From Pseudomonadota bacterium (GTDB lineage Bacteria; Desulfobacterota; Desulfarculia; Desulfarculales; Desulfarculaceae), in assembly GCA_018902755.1 (NCBI GenBank), contig JAHIQI010000035.1:11218-75217 (forward strand): DNA of 64,000 nucleotides, in the 5' to 3' direction. Below, one piece after another: positions 52,928-60,913 of the stretch. Every line of letters starts with the position of its first letter. The stretch's first letter is position 1. Made by a program: the position numbers and the translations under genes. The notes beneath the pieces were generated by a model. The model was not told where the DNA came from, did not search any database, and saw only the letters and a list, made by a program, of their open reading frames with translations.

Positions 52928-53494
52928 GTGTTAGGCATTCGCATGCACGGCAGAGGCGGACAGGGAGCCGTGGTCGCCTCCAAAATACTGGCCAAGGCCT
53001 ATTTCATGGAAGGGCTGTTCGTGCAGGCCTTCCCAGCCTTCGGCATGGAGCGCCGCGGAGCGGCGGTGGCGGCATACGTTCGGGTGGACTCTTCCCCGGC
53101 CCTGGCAAGGGGGGAGATCGTCAACCCTGACGTGTGCGTCGTTTTGGACCCCAAGCTCTTGGAAATGGTGGACGTGACAGCGGGCCTGGCTCCGGGCACG
53201 CCCATTGTGCTCAACTACGCCGAGGGGCAGGTTCCCCAGGACTTGGTGGGCCGCTTCACCTTGGCCCTTATCGACGCCAACCAAATAGCGGTCAATCACC
53301 GGCTGGGCTCGCGCCTGGCCCCGATCATCAACACCGTGGTGCTGGGAGCCTACCTCAAGGTGGTCCAGGAGCCGCCGCTCAAGCCCGAGACCCTTTTCCA
53401 GGCCATAGAAGAAGGCGTGCCCGCCAAAAAGCAGGAGAACGCCGCCGCCGCCCGCGAGGCCTACGAACAGGTCAGGGTCTTGGAGAAGAGCTGA
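52928..53494 (+). CDS. 2-oxoacid:ferredoxin oxidoreductase, gamma subunit
   Basis: A 188-residue gamma subunit (family PorG/VorC) beginning LGIRMHGRGGQGAVVASKILAKAYFMEGLFVQAFPAFGMERRGAAVAAYVRV. It joins alpha and beta subunits to oxidise a 2-oxoacid such as pyruvate to acyl-CoA with reduction of ferredoxin. GTG at 52928 is chosen because GGAGGA lies 7 bases upstream. The stop overlaps the next start (TGATG). Confidence 0.93.
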   Translation: MLGIRMHGRGGQGAVVASKILAKAYFMEGLFVQAFPAFGMERRGAAVAAYVRVDSSPALARGEIVNPDVCVVLDPKLLEMVDVTAGLAPGTPIVLNYAEGQVPQDLVGRFTLALIDANQIAVNHRLGSRLAPIINTVVLGAYLKVVQEPPLKPETLFQAIEEGVPAKKQENAAAAREAYEQVRVLEKS

Positions 53495-54603
53495 TGGCCA
53501 AGAAGCAAATAGATTCGATAATGCAACTGCCGGTCATGCCGCTCACCATCGAGGACATGACCTGGAACAAGACCGGGACCTGGCGCCTGCTCACCCCGGT
53601 GCAGCAGGACAAGACCGCTCCCTGCCGCGCGGCCTGCCCCCTGGGGCAGCCGGTCCCCCAGATGATCCATCAACTGGCCCAGGGAGACCCGGCCGCCGGC
53701 TTGGCTCTCTTGATGGCCTACAACCCCATGCCCGGCGTGACCGGCCGTTTGTGTTACCACCCCTGCCAGGCCAAGTGCTTGCGCAAGGAGTTGGACCAGG
53801 GCATCGCCATACAGAACCTGGAGAAAAGCGCCTCCGAGGCCGACGGCGCTCCCGTATTGGAGCGCCAGGCAGACACGGGCAAGCTGGTGGCGGTGTGTGG
53901 CTCCGGCCCGGCCGGGCTGGCCGCCGCCTATTTCCTGGGCCTGGCCGGCAACACGGTAACCGTGCTGGAGCCGGGCGAGGTGGCCGGCGGCTTGCTCACC
54001 CAGGCCAAGGCCGGGCAACTGCCCCCCGAGGTGCTTGCCAAGGAGGTAGAGCGCCTGACCCAGGTGGCCGGGGTTACAATAAAGACCCAGGCCGCGCCGA
54101 GCTTTCTGGCAGGCATGGACCTGGTGCTGGTGGACGCCGGCGCCTATGCCCCGCATTCCGCCGAGGCCCAGGCGGTGAACGCCCTGGCCAGTGGTGGCCC
54201 CGAGCCTTTGGTGATGGACGCCGACGGTGGCTTCAAAGCCTCCCAGGTGGCCCACGCCCTGGCCCTGGGCCGCGAGGCGGCCAACCAGGCCCAGGCGGCC
54301 CTGGGGCTACCGGCGGTGTTCGCCCAGCCCGAGCTGGGCCCGGTGGCCACGGTGGATGACCTCACCCTGGGCTTCTTCGCCCCGGCCGAGGTCTCGGAAC
54401 AGGCCCAGGAGGAGGCGGCCCGCTGCCTGTCCTGCGGCACCTGCAACCTGTGTCAACAATGCGCCCTGTCCTGCCCTGACGCCTGCTGCAACCTGAACGA
54501 GGCGGGCGGGACCATCGAGATAGATCTGTACCATTGCAAGGGCTGCGGCATCTGCTCCTATGAGTGCCCGCGCGGAGCTTTGGTCATGGAGAACCAGCCA
54601 TGA
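53494..54603 (+). CDS. Fusion of a shortened GltD-like flavoprotein with a PorD-type 2[4Fe-4S] ferredoxin
   Basis: A 369-residue protein in the position of the delta subunit. Residues 40-105 resemble the N-terminal iron-sulfur domain of GltD/NfnB flavoproteins (CRAACPLG; CYHPCQAKCLRKELDQGIAIQNLEK). An FAD motif VAVCGSGPAGLAAAYFLGLAGNTVTVLE follows near 130. The NAD(P)-binding Rossmann region of about 100 residues expected next is missing, and the chain runs straight into the GltD-like end (DADGGFKASQVAHALALGREAA). The C-terminus is a ferredoxin with CLSCGTCNLCQQCALSC and CKGCGICSYEC. It probably accepts electrons from the alpha/beta subunits. Whether FAD is bound is uncertain. Confidence 0.82.
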   Translation: MAKKQIDSIMQLPVMPLTIEDMTWNKTGTWRLLTPVQQDKTAPCRAACPLGQPVPQMIHQLAQGDPAAGLALLMAYNPMPGVTGRLCYHPCQAKCLRKELDQGIAIQNLEKSASEADGAPVLERQADTGKLVAVCGSGPAGLAAAYFLGLAGNTVTVLEPGEVAGGLLTQAKAGQLPPEVLAKEVERLTQVAGVTIKTQAAPSFLAGMDLVLVDAGAYAPHSAEAQAVNALASGGPEPLVMDADGGFKASQVAHALALGREAANQAQAALGLPAVFAQPELGPVATVDDLTLGFFAPAEVSEQAQEEAARCLSCGTCNLCQQCALSCPDACCNLNEAGGTIEIDLYHCKGCGICSYECPRGALVMENQP

Positions 54604-55760
54604 AAAAAGTGATCATGGGCACGGAGACGGCGGCCCTGGCCGCGGTTCTGGCCCGAGTGCAGGTGGTGGCGGCCTATCCCATCACCCCCCAGACGGTGAC
54701 CGTGGAAGAGCTGTCGGACTACATCGGCAAGGGCGAGTTGGACGCCGAGTACATTACCGTGGAGTCGGAGCACTCGGCCATGGCCGCCTGCGTGGGGGCC
54801 TCGGCCACCGGCTCGCGGGCCTTCACCGCCACCTCCAGCCAGGGCCTCGCCCTGATGCACGAGATGCTGCACCACGCGGCGGGCGGCCGCCTGCCCATCG
54901 TGATGCTCAACGCCAACCGGGCCCTGAGCCCGCCCTGGAACCTGTACTGCGACCACACCGACTCCCTTTCCCAGCGGGACACCGGGTGGGTCCAGTACTA
55001 CTGCTGCGACGTGCAGGACGTCATGGACAGCACCTTCATCGCCTACCGCGTGGCCGAAAAGGTGATGCTGCCGGTGATGATCAACCTGGACGGCTTTTAC
55101 CTCACCCACACCTCCGAGGTCATCGACGTTCCCGACCAGGAGGAGGTGGACCGCTACCTGCCGCCCTACGACCCGGTGGACAAGGTGGACGTGGACAACC
55201 CCTCCACCTACGGCTGCGTGTGCGGGGCGGACCTGTTCTCCTCGCTCAAGTACCGCCGCCAGATGGATACCCTGGCCGTGGAGCAGGCCTGGCAGGAGGC
55301 TTCCGACGAGTTCGCCGCCCGCTTCGGCCGCTCCCACGCCCCGGTGCAGGGCCATAACCTGGACGACGCCGAGGTGGTCATCGTGACCATCGGCACCGCC
55401 GGCGGCGCGGCCCAACTGGCCGCCGACGCCCTGCGCAAGGAAGGCGTGGTCGCCGGCAGCCTGAACCTGGCCATGGTGCGCCCCTTCCCCCACCAGTCCT
55501 TCCGCCAAGCGGTGAGCGGGGCCAAGCACCTGGTGGTGCTGGACCGCGACGTGTCCTACGGAGGCGAGGGCATCGTGGCCCAGGAAATCAAGTCCTGCCT
55601 GTACGGCAAAAGCTCGGCCCAGGTGCACGGCTTCATCGCCGGCGCGGGCGGCATGGACATCACCGAGGAGCTGTTGGCCGACATGACCCGCGAGGCCCTG
55701 GGAGGCCAAAAGCAAGGCCTCGAACTGGGCGACTCTATCTGGATCAAGGTGCTGCCGTGA
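54600..55760 (+). CDS. 2-oxoacid:ferredoxin oxidoreductase, alpha subunit
   Basis: A 386-residue alpha subunit (PorA family). It begins VIMGTETAALAAVLARVQVVAAYPITPQTVTVEEL, and continues with the typical ITVESEHSAMAACVGASATGSRAFTATSSQGLALMHE and NANRALSPPWNLYCDHTDSL. The C-terminal domain II has EVVIVTIGTAGGAAQLAADAL. The ATG overlaps the stop of the fusion gene. With the beta subunit it forms the catalytic core. The family is usually pyruvate or a branched-chain oxoacid specific, but specificity cannot be told. Confidence 0.94.
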   Translation: MKKVIMGTETAALAAVLARVQVVAAYPITPQTVTVEELSDYIGKGELDAEYITVESEHSAMAACVGASATGSRAFTATSSQGLALMHEMLHHAAGGRLPIVMLNANRALSPPWNLYCDHTDSLSQRDTGWVQYYCCDVQDVMDSTFIAYRVAEKVMLPVMINLDGFYLTHTSEVIDVPDQEEVDRYLPPYDPVDKVDVDNPSTYGCVCGADLFSSLKYRRQMDTLAVEQAWQEASDEFAARFGRSHAPVQGHNLDDAEVVIVTIGTAGGAAQLAADALRKEGVVAGSLNLAMVRPFPHQSFRQAVSGAKHLVVLDRDVSYGGEGIVAQEIKSCLYGKSSAQVHGFIAGAGGMDITEELLADMTREALGGQKQGLELGDSIWIKVLP

Positions 55761-56644
55761 ATAGCAAGATACTGAAGCAGGAACTCCTGGCGCCCGGCCA
55801 CATGGGCTGCCCCGGCTGCGGGGCCTCGCTGGTGATGCGTTACGTGCTGGAGGTGCTGGGCCCCAAGACCATGGTGGTGATGCCCGCCGGTTGCTGGCCC
55901 ACCTTCGTGGGCCTTTATCCCAGCACCTGCCTACGGGTGCCGGTGATGTCGGTGCCCTTCGCCACCACCGCCATGGCCGCCGCCGGGGTGCGCGCCTCCC
56001 TGAACCGTCAGGGCAAGGGCGACACCAACGTGTTGGCCTGGGCCGGAGACGGCGGCACCTTTGACATCGGCCTGCAGGCCTTGAGCGGCGCGGCCGAAAA
56101 AAACACCGACCTCATCTACGTGTGCTACGACAACGAGGCCTACATGAACACCGGCATCCAGCGCTCCTCGGCCACCCCGCCGGGCTGCTGGACCACTACC
56201 ACTCCGGCCTCGGCCCCCAAGGTGGAGCCCAAGAAAAACATCGTGGAGATCATGGCCGCCCACCGCATCCCCTACGCGGCCACGGCCTCGGTGGGCTACC
56301 CCCGCGACCTCATGGAAAAGGTGGAAAAGGCCAAGGGGCTCAAGGGCACCCGCTTTTTGCACATCCTGGCCTCCTGCCCCACCGGATGGCGGCACGAGAC
56401 CGAGCTGACCATGGAGGTGGCTCGCAAGGCCGTTGAGTGCCGCGCCTTCCCCCTGTACGAGGTGTGGGACGGGGTGCGCTGGTCCCTGACGCCCATGGTC
56501 GCCAAGACCCCGGTGGCCGACTACCTGAACATGCAGGGCCGTTTCAAGGGGATGACCGCGCCCCAGCGCGAGGTGTTCCAAACCTGGGTGAACGAGGACT
56601 GGGAGCGCCTGCGGGAAAAATGCGGCGACAACCAGGCGGCGTAA
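55757..56644 (+). CDS. 2-oxoacid:ferredoxin oxidoreductase, beta subunit
   Basis: A 295-residue TPP-binding beta subunit (PorB family). HMGCPGCGASLVMRYVLEVLG has the CXXC cluster ligands, and the TPP-binding region reads AWAGDGGTFDIGLQALSGAAEKNTDLIYVCYDNEAYMNTGIQRSS. A further cysteine (LASCPTGW) supplies a cluster ligand. GTG at 55757 overlaps the alpha-subunit stop. It completes the four-subunit enzyme. Confidence 0.95.
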   Translation: MNSKILKQELLAPGHMGCPGCGASLVMRYVLEVLGPKTMVVMPAGCWPTFVGLYPSTCLRVPVMSVPFATTAMAAAGVRASLNRQGKGDTNVLAWAGDGGTFDIGLQALSGAAEKNTDLIYVCYDNEAYMNTGIQRSSATPPGCWTTTTPASAPKVEPKKNIVEIMAAHRIPYAATASVGYPRDLMEKVEKAKGLKGTRFLHILASCPTGWRHETELTMEVARKAVECRAFPLYEVWDGVRWSLTPMVAKTPVADYLNMQGRFKGMTAPQREVFQTWVNEDWERLREKCGDNQAA

Positions 56645-56659
56645 CTGCGAGGTAGACCC

Positions 56660-57889
56660 ATGGCTAAGCCCCAAGTTTTGATCATGGCCACCCTGGACAC
56701 CAAGGACGAGGAGACCATCTACGTCCGCGAGGTGCTCCAGGCGCAAGGAGTCAAGGCTCTGATCATCGATTGCGGCAGCCTGGGCACGCCTCCCCCGGTG
56801 GCGGACATAACCCGCGAGCAGGTGGCCCGCCGGGCCGGGGTGGAGCTTGCCGAGCTGGTGGCCACCGGCGACAAGGGCCATATCATCGGAACCATGGGCC
56901 GGGGCCTGTCGCTCATCGTGGAGGACATGCACCGGGCCGGTGAGCTGCAAGGGGTCATCGGCCTGGGCGGGGGCCAGGGCACGGCCATGGGCACCGGCGC
57001 CATGCAGTCGCTGCCCCTGGGCTTCCCCAAGGTGATGGCCACTACCCTGGCCGCGGGCAACATGCGCCCCTTCCTGGGCACCAAGGACATCGCGGTGTTC
57101 CCCTCGGTGGCCGACATCCTGGGCATGAACTTCATCCTGCGCCGCACCCTGTACAACGCGGCCCTATGCCTGGCGGCCATGGTTTTGCAACCCGCTCCCC
57201 AAGACCGCCCCCCCGGCGTGGTCATCGGGGCCACCGCCTTCGGGGTGGTCACCGCCGGGCTGTTGAAGCTGCGCAAGCTGCTGGTGGGCCCCAAGCTGGA
57301 GATGGCCTTTTTCCATGCCAACGGCATGGGAGGCGCCTCCATGGACGAGCTGGCCGCCCAGGGCGCATTCGACGCCATCCTGCACTGGTCCACCCACGAG
57401 ATCACCGAGCGCATGGCCGGGGGCATCTTCCAGGCCCGGCCCGAGCACTTGGACGTGCTGGCCGAAAAGCGCCTTCCCTGTTTGGTGAGCATGGGAGCTG
57501 TGGACTACTTCTGCATGGGCCCCCATCTGGAGCTGACCGAGGAGTGGAAGAAGCGGCGCAACTACATCGTGCACAACCGCAATATCACCCTGGTCAGGGC
57601 CAATGCCGAGGAGATGGTGGGCGCGGCTGGGTTTTTGGCCGCCAAGCTCAACAAGGCCCTGGGGCCGGTCAAGGTGATGGTGCCGCTCAAAGGCTTCTCC
57701 GAGCCCAATGCCAAGGGCAAGCAGTTTTACGACCCCGAGACGGACGCGCAGTTCCTGGAGGCTTTGGAGCGGCAACTGGACGGGCGCATTGATATCATTA
57801 AGTTGGATTCTCACATAAACAGCGACGAGTTCGTGGCCGAGGCCGCCAAGGAAATGCGGGCCATGCTGGCCGCGGAGGCCATAGCCTGA
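56660..57889 (+). CDS. Tm-1-like / UPF0261 family protein
   Basis: A 409-residue protein of the UPF0261 group, whose N-terminal domain resembles the ATP-binding domain of the plant virus-resistance protein Tm-1. Typical segments are VLIMATLDTKDEETIYVREVLQAQGV, GLGGGQGTAMGTGAMQSLPLGFPKVMATTLAAGN and the C-terminal LPLKGFS-like VMVPLKGFSEPNAKGKQFYDPE. The bacterial function is not established, but these genes are often in sugar-acid or hydroxy-acid catabolic clusters. It lies 15 bases after the oxidoreductase beta-subunit gene. Confidence 0.88.
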   Translation: MAKPQVLIMATLDTKDEETIYVREVLQAQGVKALIIDCGSLGTPPPVADITREQVARRAGVELAELVATGDKGHIIGTMGRGLSLIVEDMHRAGELQGVIGLGGGQGTAMGTGAMQSLPLGFPKVMATTLAAGNMRPFLGTKDIAVFPSVADILGMNFILRRTLYNAALCLAAMVLQPAPQDRPPGVVIGATAFGVVTAGLLKLRKLLVGPKLEMAFFHANGMGGASMDELAAQGAFDAILHWSTHEITERMAGGIFQARPEHLDVLAEKRLPCLVSMGAVDYFCMGPHLELTEEWKKRRNYIVHNRNITLVRANAEEMVGAAGFLAAKLNKALGPVKVMVPLKGFSEPNAKGKQFYDPETDAQFLEALERQLDGRIDIIKLDSHINSDEFVAEAAKEMRAMLAAEAIA

Positions 57890-57907
57890 AAGGGAGGCGC
57901 ATCGCCG

Positions 57908-58660
57908 ATGAGCAATAAAGTCTATCCCATGAACACCGGCATGATCCGCCTGAACAAGGGCGTGTACATCACCGGCGGCCACGGCTACGACCAGGAGGTT
58001 GAGGTTCCCACCAACGCGTTCCTCGTGCTGGCCGACGGCAAGAAGGTCCTGGTGGACACCGGCATGTCCGAGACCGAAAAGGCCGACTGGCACCACCCCG
58101 GCTCCTACCAGCCAGAGGGCTACCGCATCGACCAGCGCCTGGCCGAGTTGGGGGTGAAGCCCGAGGAGATCGACGCGGTGATCTTCACTCACCTGCACTG
58201 GGACCACTGCGCCAACATGAAGATGTTCACCAACGCGGAGTTCTGGGTGCACGCCACCGAACTGGCCTTTGCCCTGGACCCCCACATCCTCTATTACAAG
58301 TCCTACGACTCCGAGAAGCTGGGCGTGGAGGCTCCCTTCAAGGGCGTGGATTTCCACACCGTGGATGGCGAGTACCAGTTCAGCCCCAGCATCTCAATGT
58401 TCCCCACGCCGGGTCACTGCCCTGGACACCAGTCGGTGTCCATCGAAACCGACGGCGGCACGGTGGTGGTGGCTGGCGACGCAGTGTTCGCCGACGAGAA
58501 CATGGAGCCCGATCCCAAGCGGGGCCTGGCCTTTACCCCCATGGGCCGTTTCGTGAACATCTTCGACCTCTACGACAGCATGGAGAAAATCCTGGCCCGG
58601 GGCGACATAGTGCTCACCAGCCACGGCACCGGGGTCTACGACCAGAAGGTGTGGGGCTAG
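57908..58660 (+). CDS. MBL-fold hydrolase, N-acyl-homoserine lactonase-like
   Basis: A 250-residue MBL-fold hydrolase. It has the metal motif VIFTHLHWDHCANM near residue 100, a later histidine in PTPGHCPGHQSVSI, and AGDAVFADENMEPD supplying the bridging aspartate. The pattern resembles AhlD/AttM-type lactonases, the latter active on gamma-butyrolactone as well as acyl-homoserine lactones. In this location opening a lactone of the catabolic pathway is as plausible as quorum quenching. It is 18 bases after the UPF0261 gene. Confidence 0.85.
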   Translation: MSNKVYPMNTGMIRLNKGVYITGGHGYDQEVEVPTNAFLVLADGKKVLVDTGMSETEKADWHHPGSYQPEGYRIDQRLAELGVKPEEIDAVIFTHLHWDHCANMKMFTNAEFWVHATELAFALDPHILYYKSYDSEKLGVEAPFKGVDFHTVDGEYQFSPSISMFPTPGHCPGHQSVSIETDGGTVVVAGDAVFADENMEPDPKRGLAFTPMGRFVNIFDLYDSMEKILARGDIVLTSHGTGVYDQKVWG

Positions 58661-58669
58661 GTCTTGAGT

Positions 58670-59266
58670 ATGCCCGAGCAACCACGCCGGGATTTCGTGG
58701 CCGCCTGCCGGCGGGCCTTCAGCCTGGGCCTGCAAATGAGCACCGGCGGCAACATCAGCCTGCGCCTGGACAGCGGCTACCTGCTGGTAAAGCCCAGCGG
58801 CCTTTCCCTGTGCGAGTTGGAGCCGGACCATCTGCTGGTGTGCGACGGCGAGGGCCTAGTGGTGCAGGGCGCGGGCAAGCCTACCAAGGAACTGCGCTCC
58901 CATCTGGCCATATATGAGGCCCGGCCCGAGGTGGGCGCGGTGGTGCACTACCATCCGCCCCACGCCACGGCCTACGCGGTGAGCCGCCGGGAGATTCCCC
59001 TGCTGACCGTGCACGCCAAGCGCATCTTGGGGCGGGTGCCCCTGGTGGAGGCGGTGGGCGAAGGCAGCCTGGAGCTGGCCTCGGCGGTGGGCAAGACCTT
59101 TGCCGCGCCCAAGGTGAAGGCCGCCCTCTTGGCCGAGCACGGCATCATCGCGGTGGGTGAGAACCTGCGCAAGGCCCAGAACCTGGCCGAGCTGGTGGAG
59201 GAGTGCGCTCGCGTGGCCCTGTTGAGCGGCCTGCTGCGCACCATCCCCCTGGACGGCGATAAATAG
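58670..59266 (+). CDS. Class II aldolase/adducin family protein
   Basis: A 198-residue zinc-dependent aldolase-type protein similar to fuculose-phosphate aldolase. It has NISLRLDSGYLLVKPSGLSLCELEPDHLLVCDGEG, HLAIYEARPEVGAVVHYHPPHATAYAV with the zinc-binding HYH pair, and a third histidine in LLAEHGIIAVGENL. Family members cleave phosphorylated sugars or decarboxylate related acids. It would split a 2-oxo-3-deoxy acid or hydroxy-acid intermediate here. ATG at 58670 is chosen; TTG at 58664 is possible. Confidence 0.87.
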   Translation: MPEQPRRDFVAACRRAFSLGLQMSTGGNISLRLDSGYLLVKPSGLSLCELEPDHLLVCDGEGLVVQGAGKPTKELRSHLAIYEARPEVGAVVHYHPPHATAYAVSRREIPLLTVHAKRILGRVPLVEAVGEGSLELASAVGKTFAAPKVKAALLAEHGIIAVGENLRKAQNLAELVEECARVALLSGLLRTIPLDGDK

Positions 59267-59288
59267 TGGCCAAGCGGGGGGCAGCCTA

Positions 59289-59969
59289 GTGCGCGTGGAA
59301 ATCATCACCCGCCGAGACGACCTGGAGCGGGTAACCGGCTGCGTGGTGGTGCTGGACGTGATCCGGGCCAGCAACACGGTGATCGGGGCGCTCACCTCCG
59401 GGGCCAAGGAAGTCCACTTGGTGGCCGAACTGGAGGAGGCCCAGGCCCGCAAGGGCGAGCACCCCGATTGGCTGGCCTGGGGCGAACGGGAAGGGGTGCA
59501 ACTGGCCGGCTTCGACGGCGACAACTCCCCGGCCCAGGCCCTGGCCCAACCCCTGACCGGCAAGACCGTGGTGCTCACCACCAGCAACGGCAGCCAGCTG
59601 CCCAAGCGCTTGACCAAGGCTGAGACCGTGCTGGTGGGCTCCCTGGGCAACGCCGCCGCCTTGGTGGAGGCCATCCGCCGCCGCGATTTCGATGAGGTGA
59701 GCCTGTTGGCCGTGGGAACCGAGCATCCCTACGGTGCGCCGGAGGACTGGCTGGTGGCCGAGCATCTGGCCGCCATGCTGGCCGGGGAGCGGCCCGATGC
59801 GGCCGCCTTGGGGGCTCATCTTCTGGAACTGGCCGCCCAGCACAAACTGCGCCCCATGTGCCAGGCCAATGACCTGGAAATTTGCGCCCGCCCGGACTAC
59901 AGCCGAGTGGTGCCCATGATCAGCCGGGAGCCGCACCCCGTGGCCCGGCCCTGGACCCAAGCCCCGTAG
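59289..59969 (+). CDS. ComB-like protein (2-phosphosulfolactate phosphatase family)
   Basis: A 226-residue protein of the ComB family (GCVVVLDVIRASNTVIGALTSGAKEVHLV, LTTSNGSQLPKRL, VGSLGNAAALVEAI). ComB dephosphorylates 2-phosphosulfolactate in coenzyme M synthesis in archaea; many bacteria carry homologues of unproven role. Neither ComA nor other coenzyme M genes are nearby, so it may act on a phosphorylated hydroxy acid of this pathway. The start is GTG at 59289. It lies between the aldolase and the unassigned gene with short gaps. Confidence 0.85.
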   Translation: MRVEIITRRDDLERVTGCVVVLDVIRASNTVIGALTSGAKEVHLVAELEEAQARKGEHPDWLAWGEREGVQLAGFDGDNSPAQALAQPLTGKTVVLTTSNGSQLPKRLTKAETVLVGSLGNAAALVEAIRRRDFDEVSLLAVGTEHPYGAPEDWLVAEHLAAMLAGERPDAAALGAHLLELAAQHKLRPMCQANDLEICARPDYSRVVPMISREPHPVARPWTQAP

Positions 59970-59998
59970 AGCCGGGCGTCCCCGGCAGGAGAAAACCC

Positions 59999-60868
59999 AT
60001 GTCCACCACCCGCGCCATGCTTTGCTTCACCCCCTCCCTTTCCCGCCGGCTCATAGCCAAGGGCGTGGCCGCCTTGCCCCAGGTGCAAAGGGCCTTTGAA
60101 AAGGGCCGGGTGCTGCTCTCCAGCGGCACCACCGGGGCCCACATCTTCGTCGAGCTTACCGGCGCCTGGACCGGCGGGGCCTTGGCCTGCGGCATGATCT
60201 CCTTGAAGGGCACCTGCGTGGGCAAGGCCATGAGCCAGATCCTGGCCAAGCAGGGGCACGCGGCCTTTTGGTTTTTCGAAAAGGGCGAGCTCAAGCCGGT
60301 GAACGACATGGACGAGGTGCTCGGCACCATGGGCGCCGAGGACGTGCTCATCAAGGGGGCCAACGCCCTGGACAACCACGGCAACGTGGGGGTGCTTTTG
60401 GGCGTGGAGACCGGCGGGCTAATGGGAAAAGCCCTGGGCTACGTCATGGCCCGGGGCATCCACTGCATTTTGCCCGGCGGCCTGGAGAAGACGGTGATGG
60501 GCTCCATCATGGACACTGCCAGGGAGATGGGCACCCGCAGGGTGGACTTCACCACCGGCATGCCCGTGGGCCTGGTGCCCGTGGCCGGGGCCCGCTTCAG
60601 CGAGATCGAGGCCCTCAAACAGCTTACCGGAGTGGAGGTCTTACACGCCGCTTCCGGCGGTTCGGCCGGGGCCGAGGGCTCGGTGGTGCTGTTGGCCAAG
60701 GGCGAACGCGACCAGGTGGAGCGCACCATGGAAATTTACAAGGCTCTGCGCGCGGACGCCCGCTTCGAGGGGCTGACCACCGAGCCGTCCATCTGCGCCG
60801 AGCACAAGTGGGCTCCCTGCGCAATGCACAACTTCCTCTACCCCGACAACGTGAAGAAGGGCGTTTAG
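59999..60868 (+). CDS. Conserved protein of unknown function
   Basis: A 289-residue protein that I do not recognise with confidence. It is glycine-rich with no signal peptide or membrane helix. Notable segments are GRVLLSSGTTGAHIFVEL, AEDVLIKGANALDNHGNVGVLLGVETGGLMGKAL, and HCILPGGLEKTVMGS. The alternating strand-helix pattern and the GTT/GANALD segments faintly recall the lactate-utilisation (LUD) / CoA-transferase-like fold, which is inference. The ATG follows CAGGAGAAAA, and the gene sits 29 bases after the ComB-like gene, so it is likely part of the same pathway. Confidence 0.7.
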   Translation: MSTTRAMLCFTPSLSRRLIAKGVAALPQVQRAFEKGRVLLSSGTTGAHIFVELTGAWTGGALACGMISLKGTCVGKAMSQILAKQGHAAFWFFEKGELKPVNDMDEVLGTMGAEDVLIKGANALDNHGNVGVLLGVETGGLMGKALGYVMARGIHCILPGGLEKTVMGSIMDTAREMGTRRVDFTTGMPVGLVPVAGARFSEIEALKQLTGVEVLHAASGGSAGAEGSVVLLAKGERDQVERTMEIYKALRADARFEGLTTEPSICAEHKWAPCAMHNFLYPDNVKKGV

Positions 60869-60913
60869 CGCCCGGCCCATGGGGTCCACTCTGATTCTCA
60901 AGCCGGTGGCCCG

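Noticed and set aside
57908..58660. Dedicated quorum-quenching lactonase
   Set aside because: The MBL motifs fit AHL lactonases, but the position inside a catabolic run makes a pathway lactone at least as likely.
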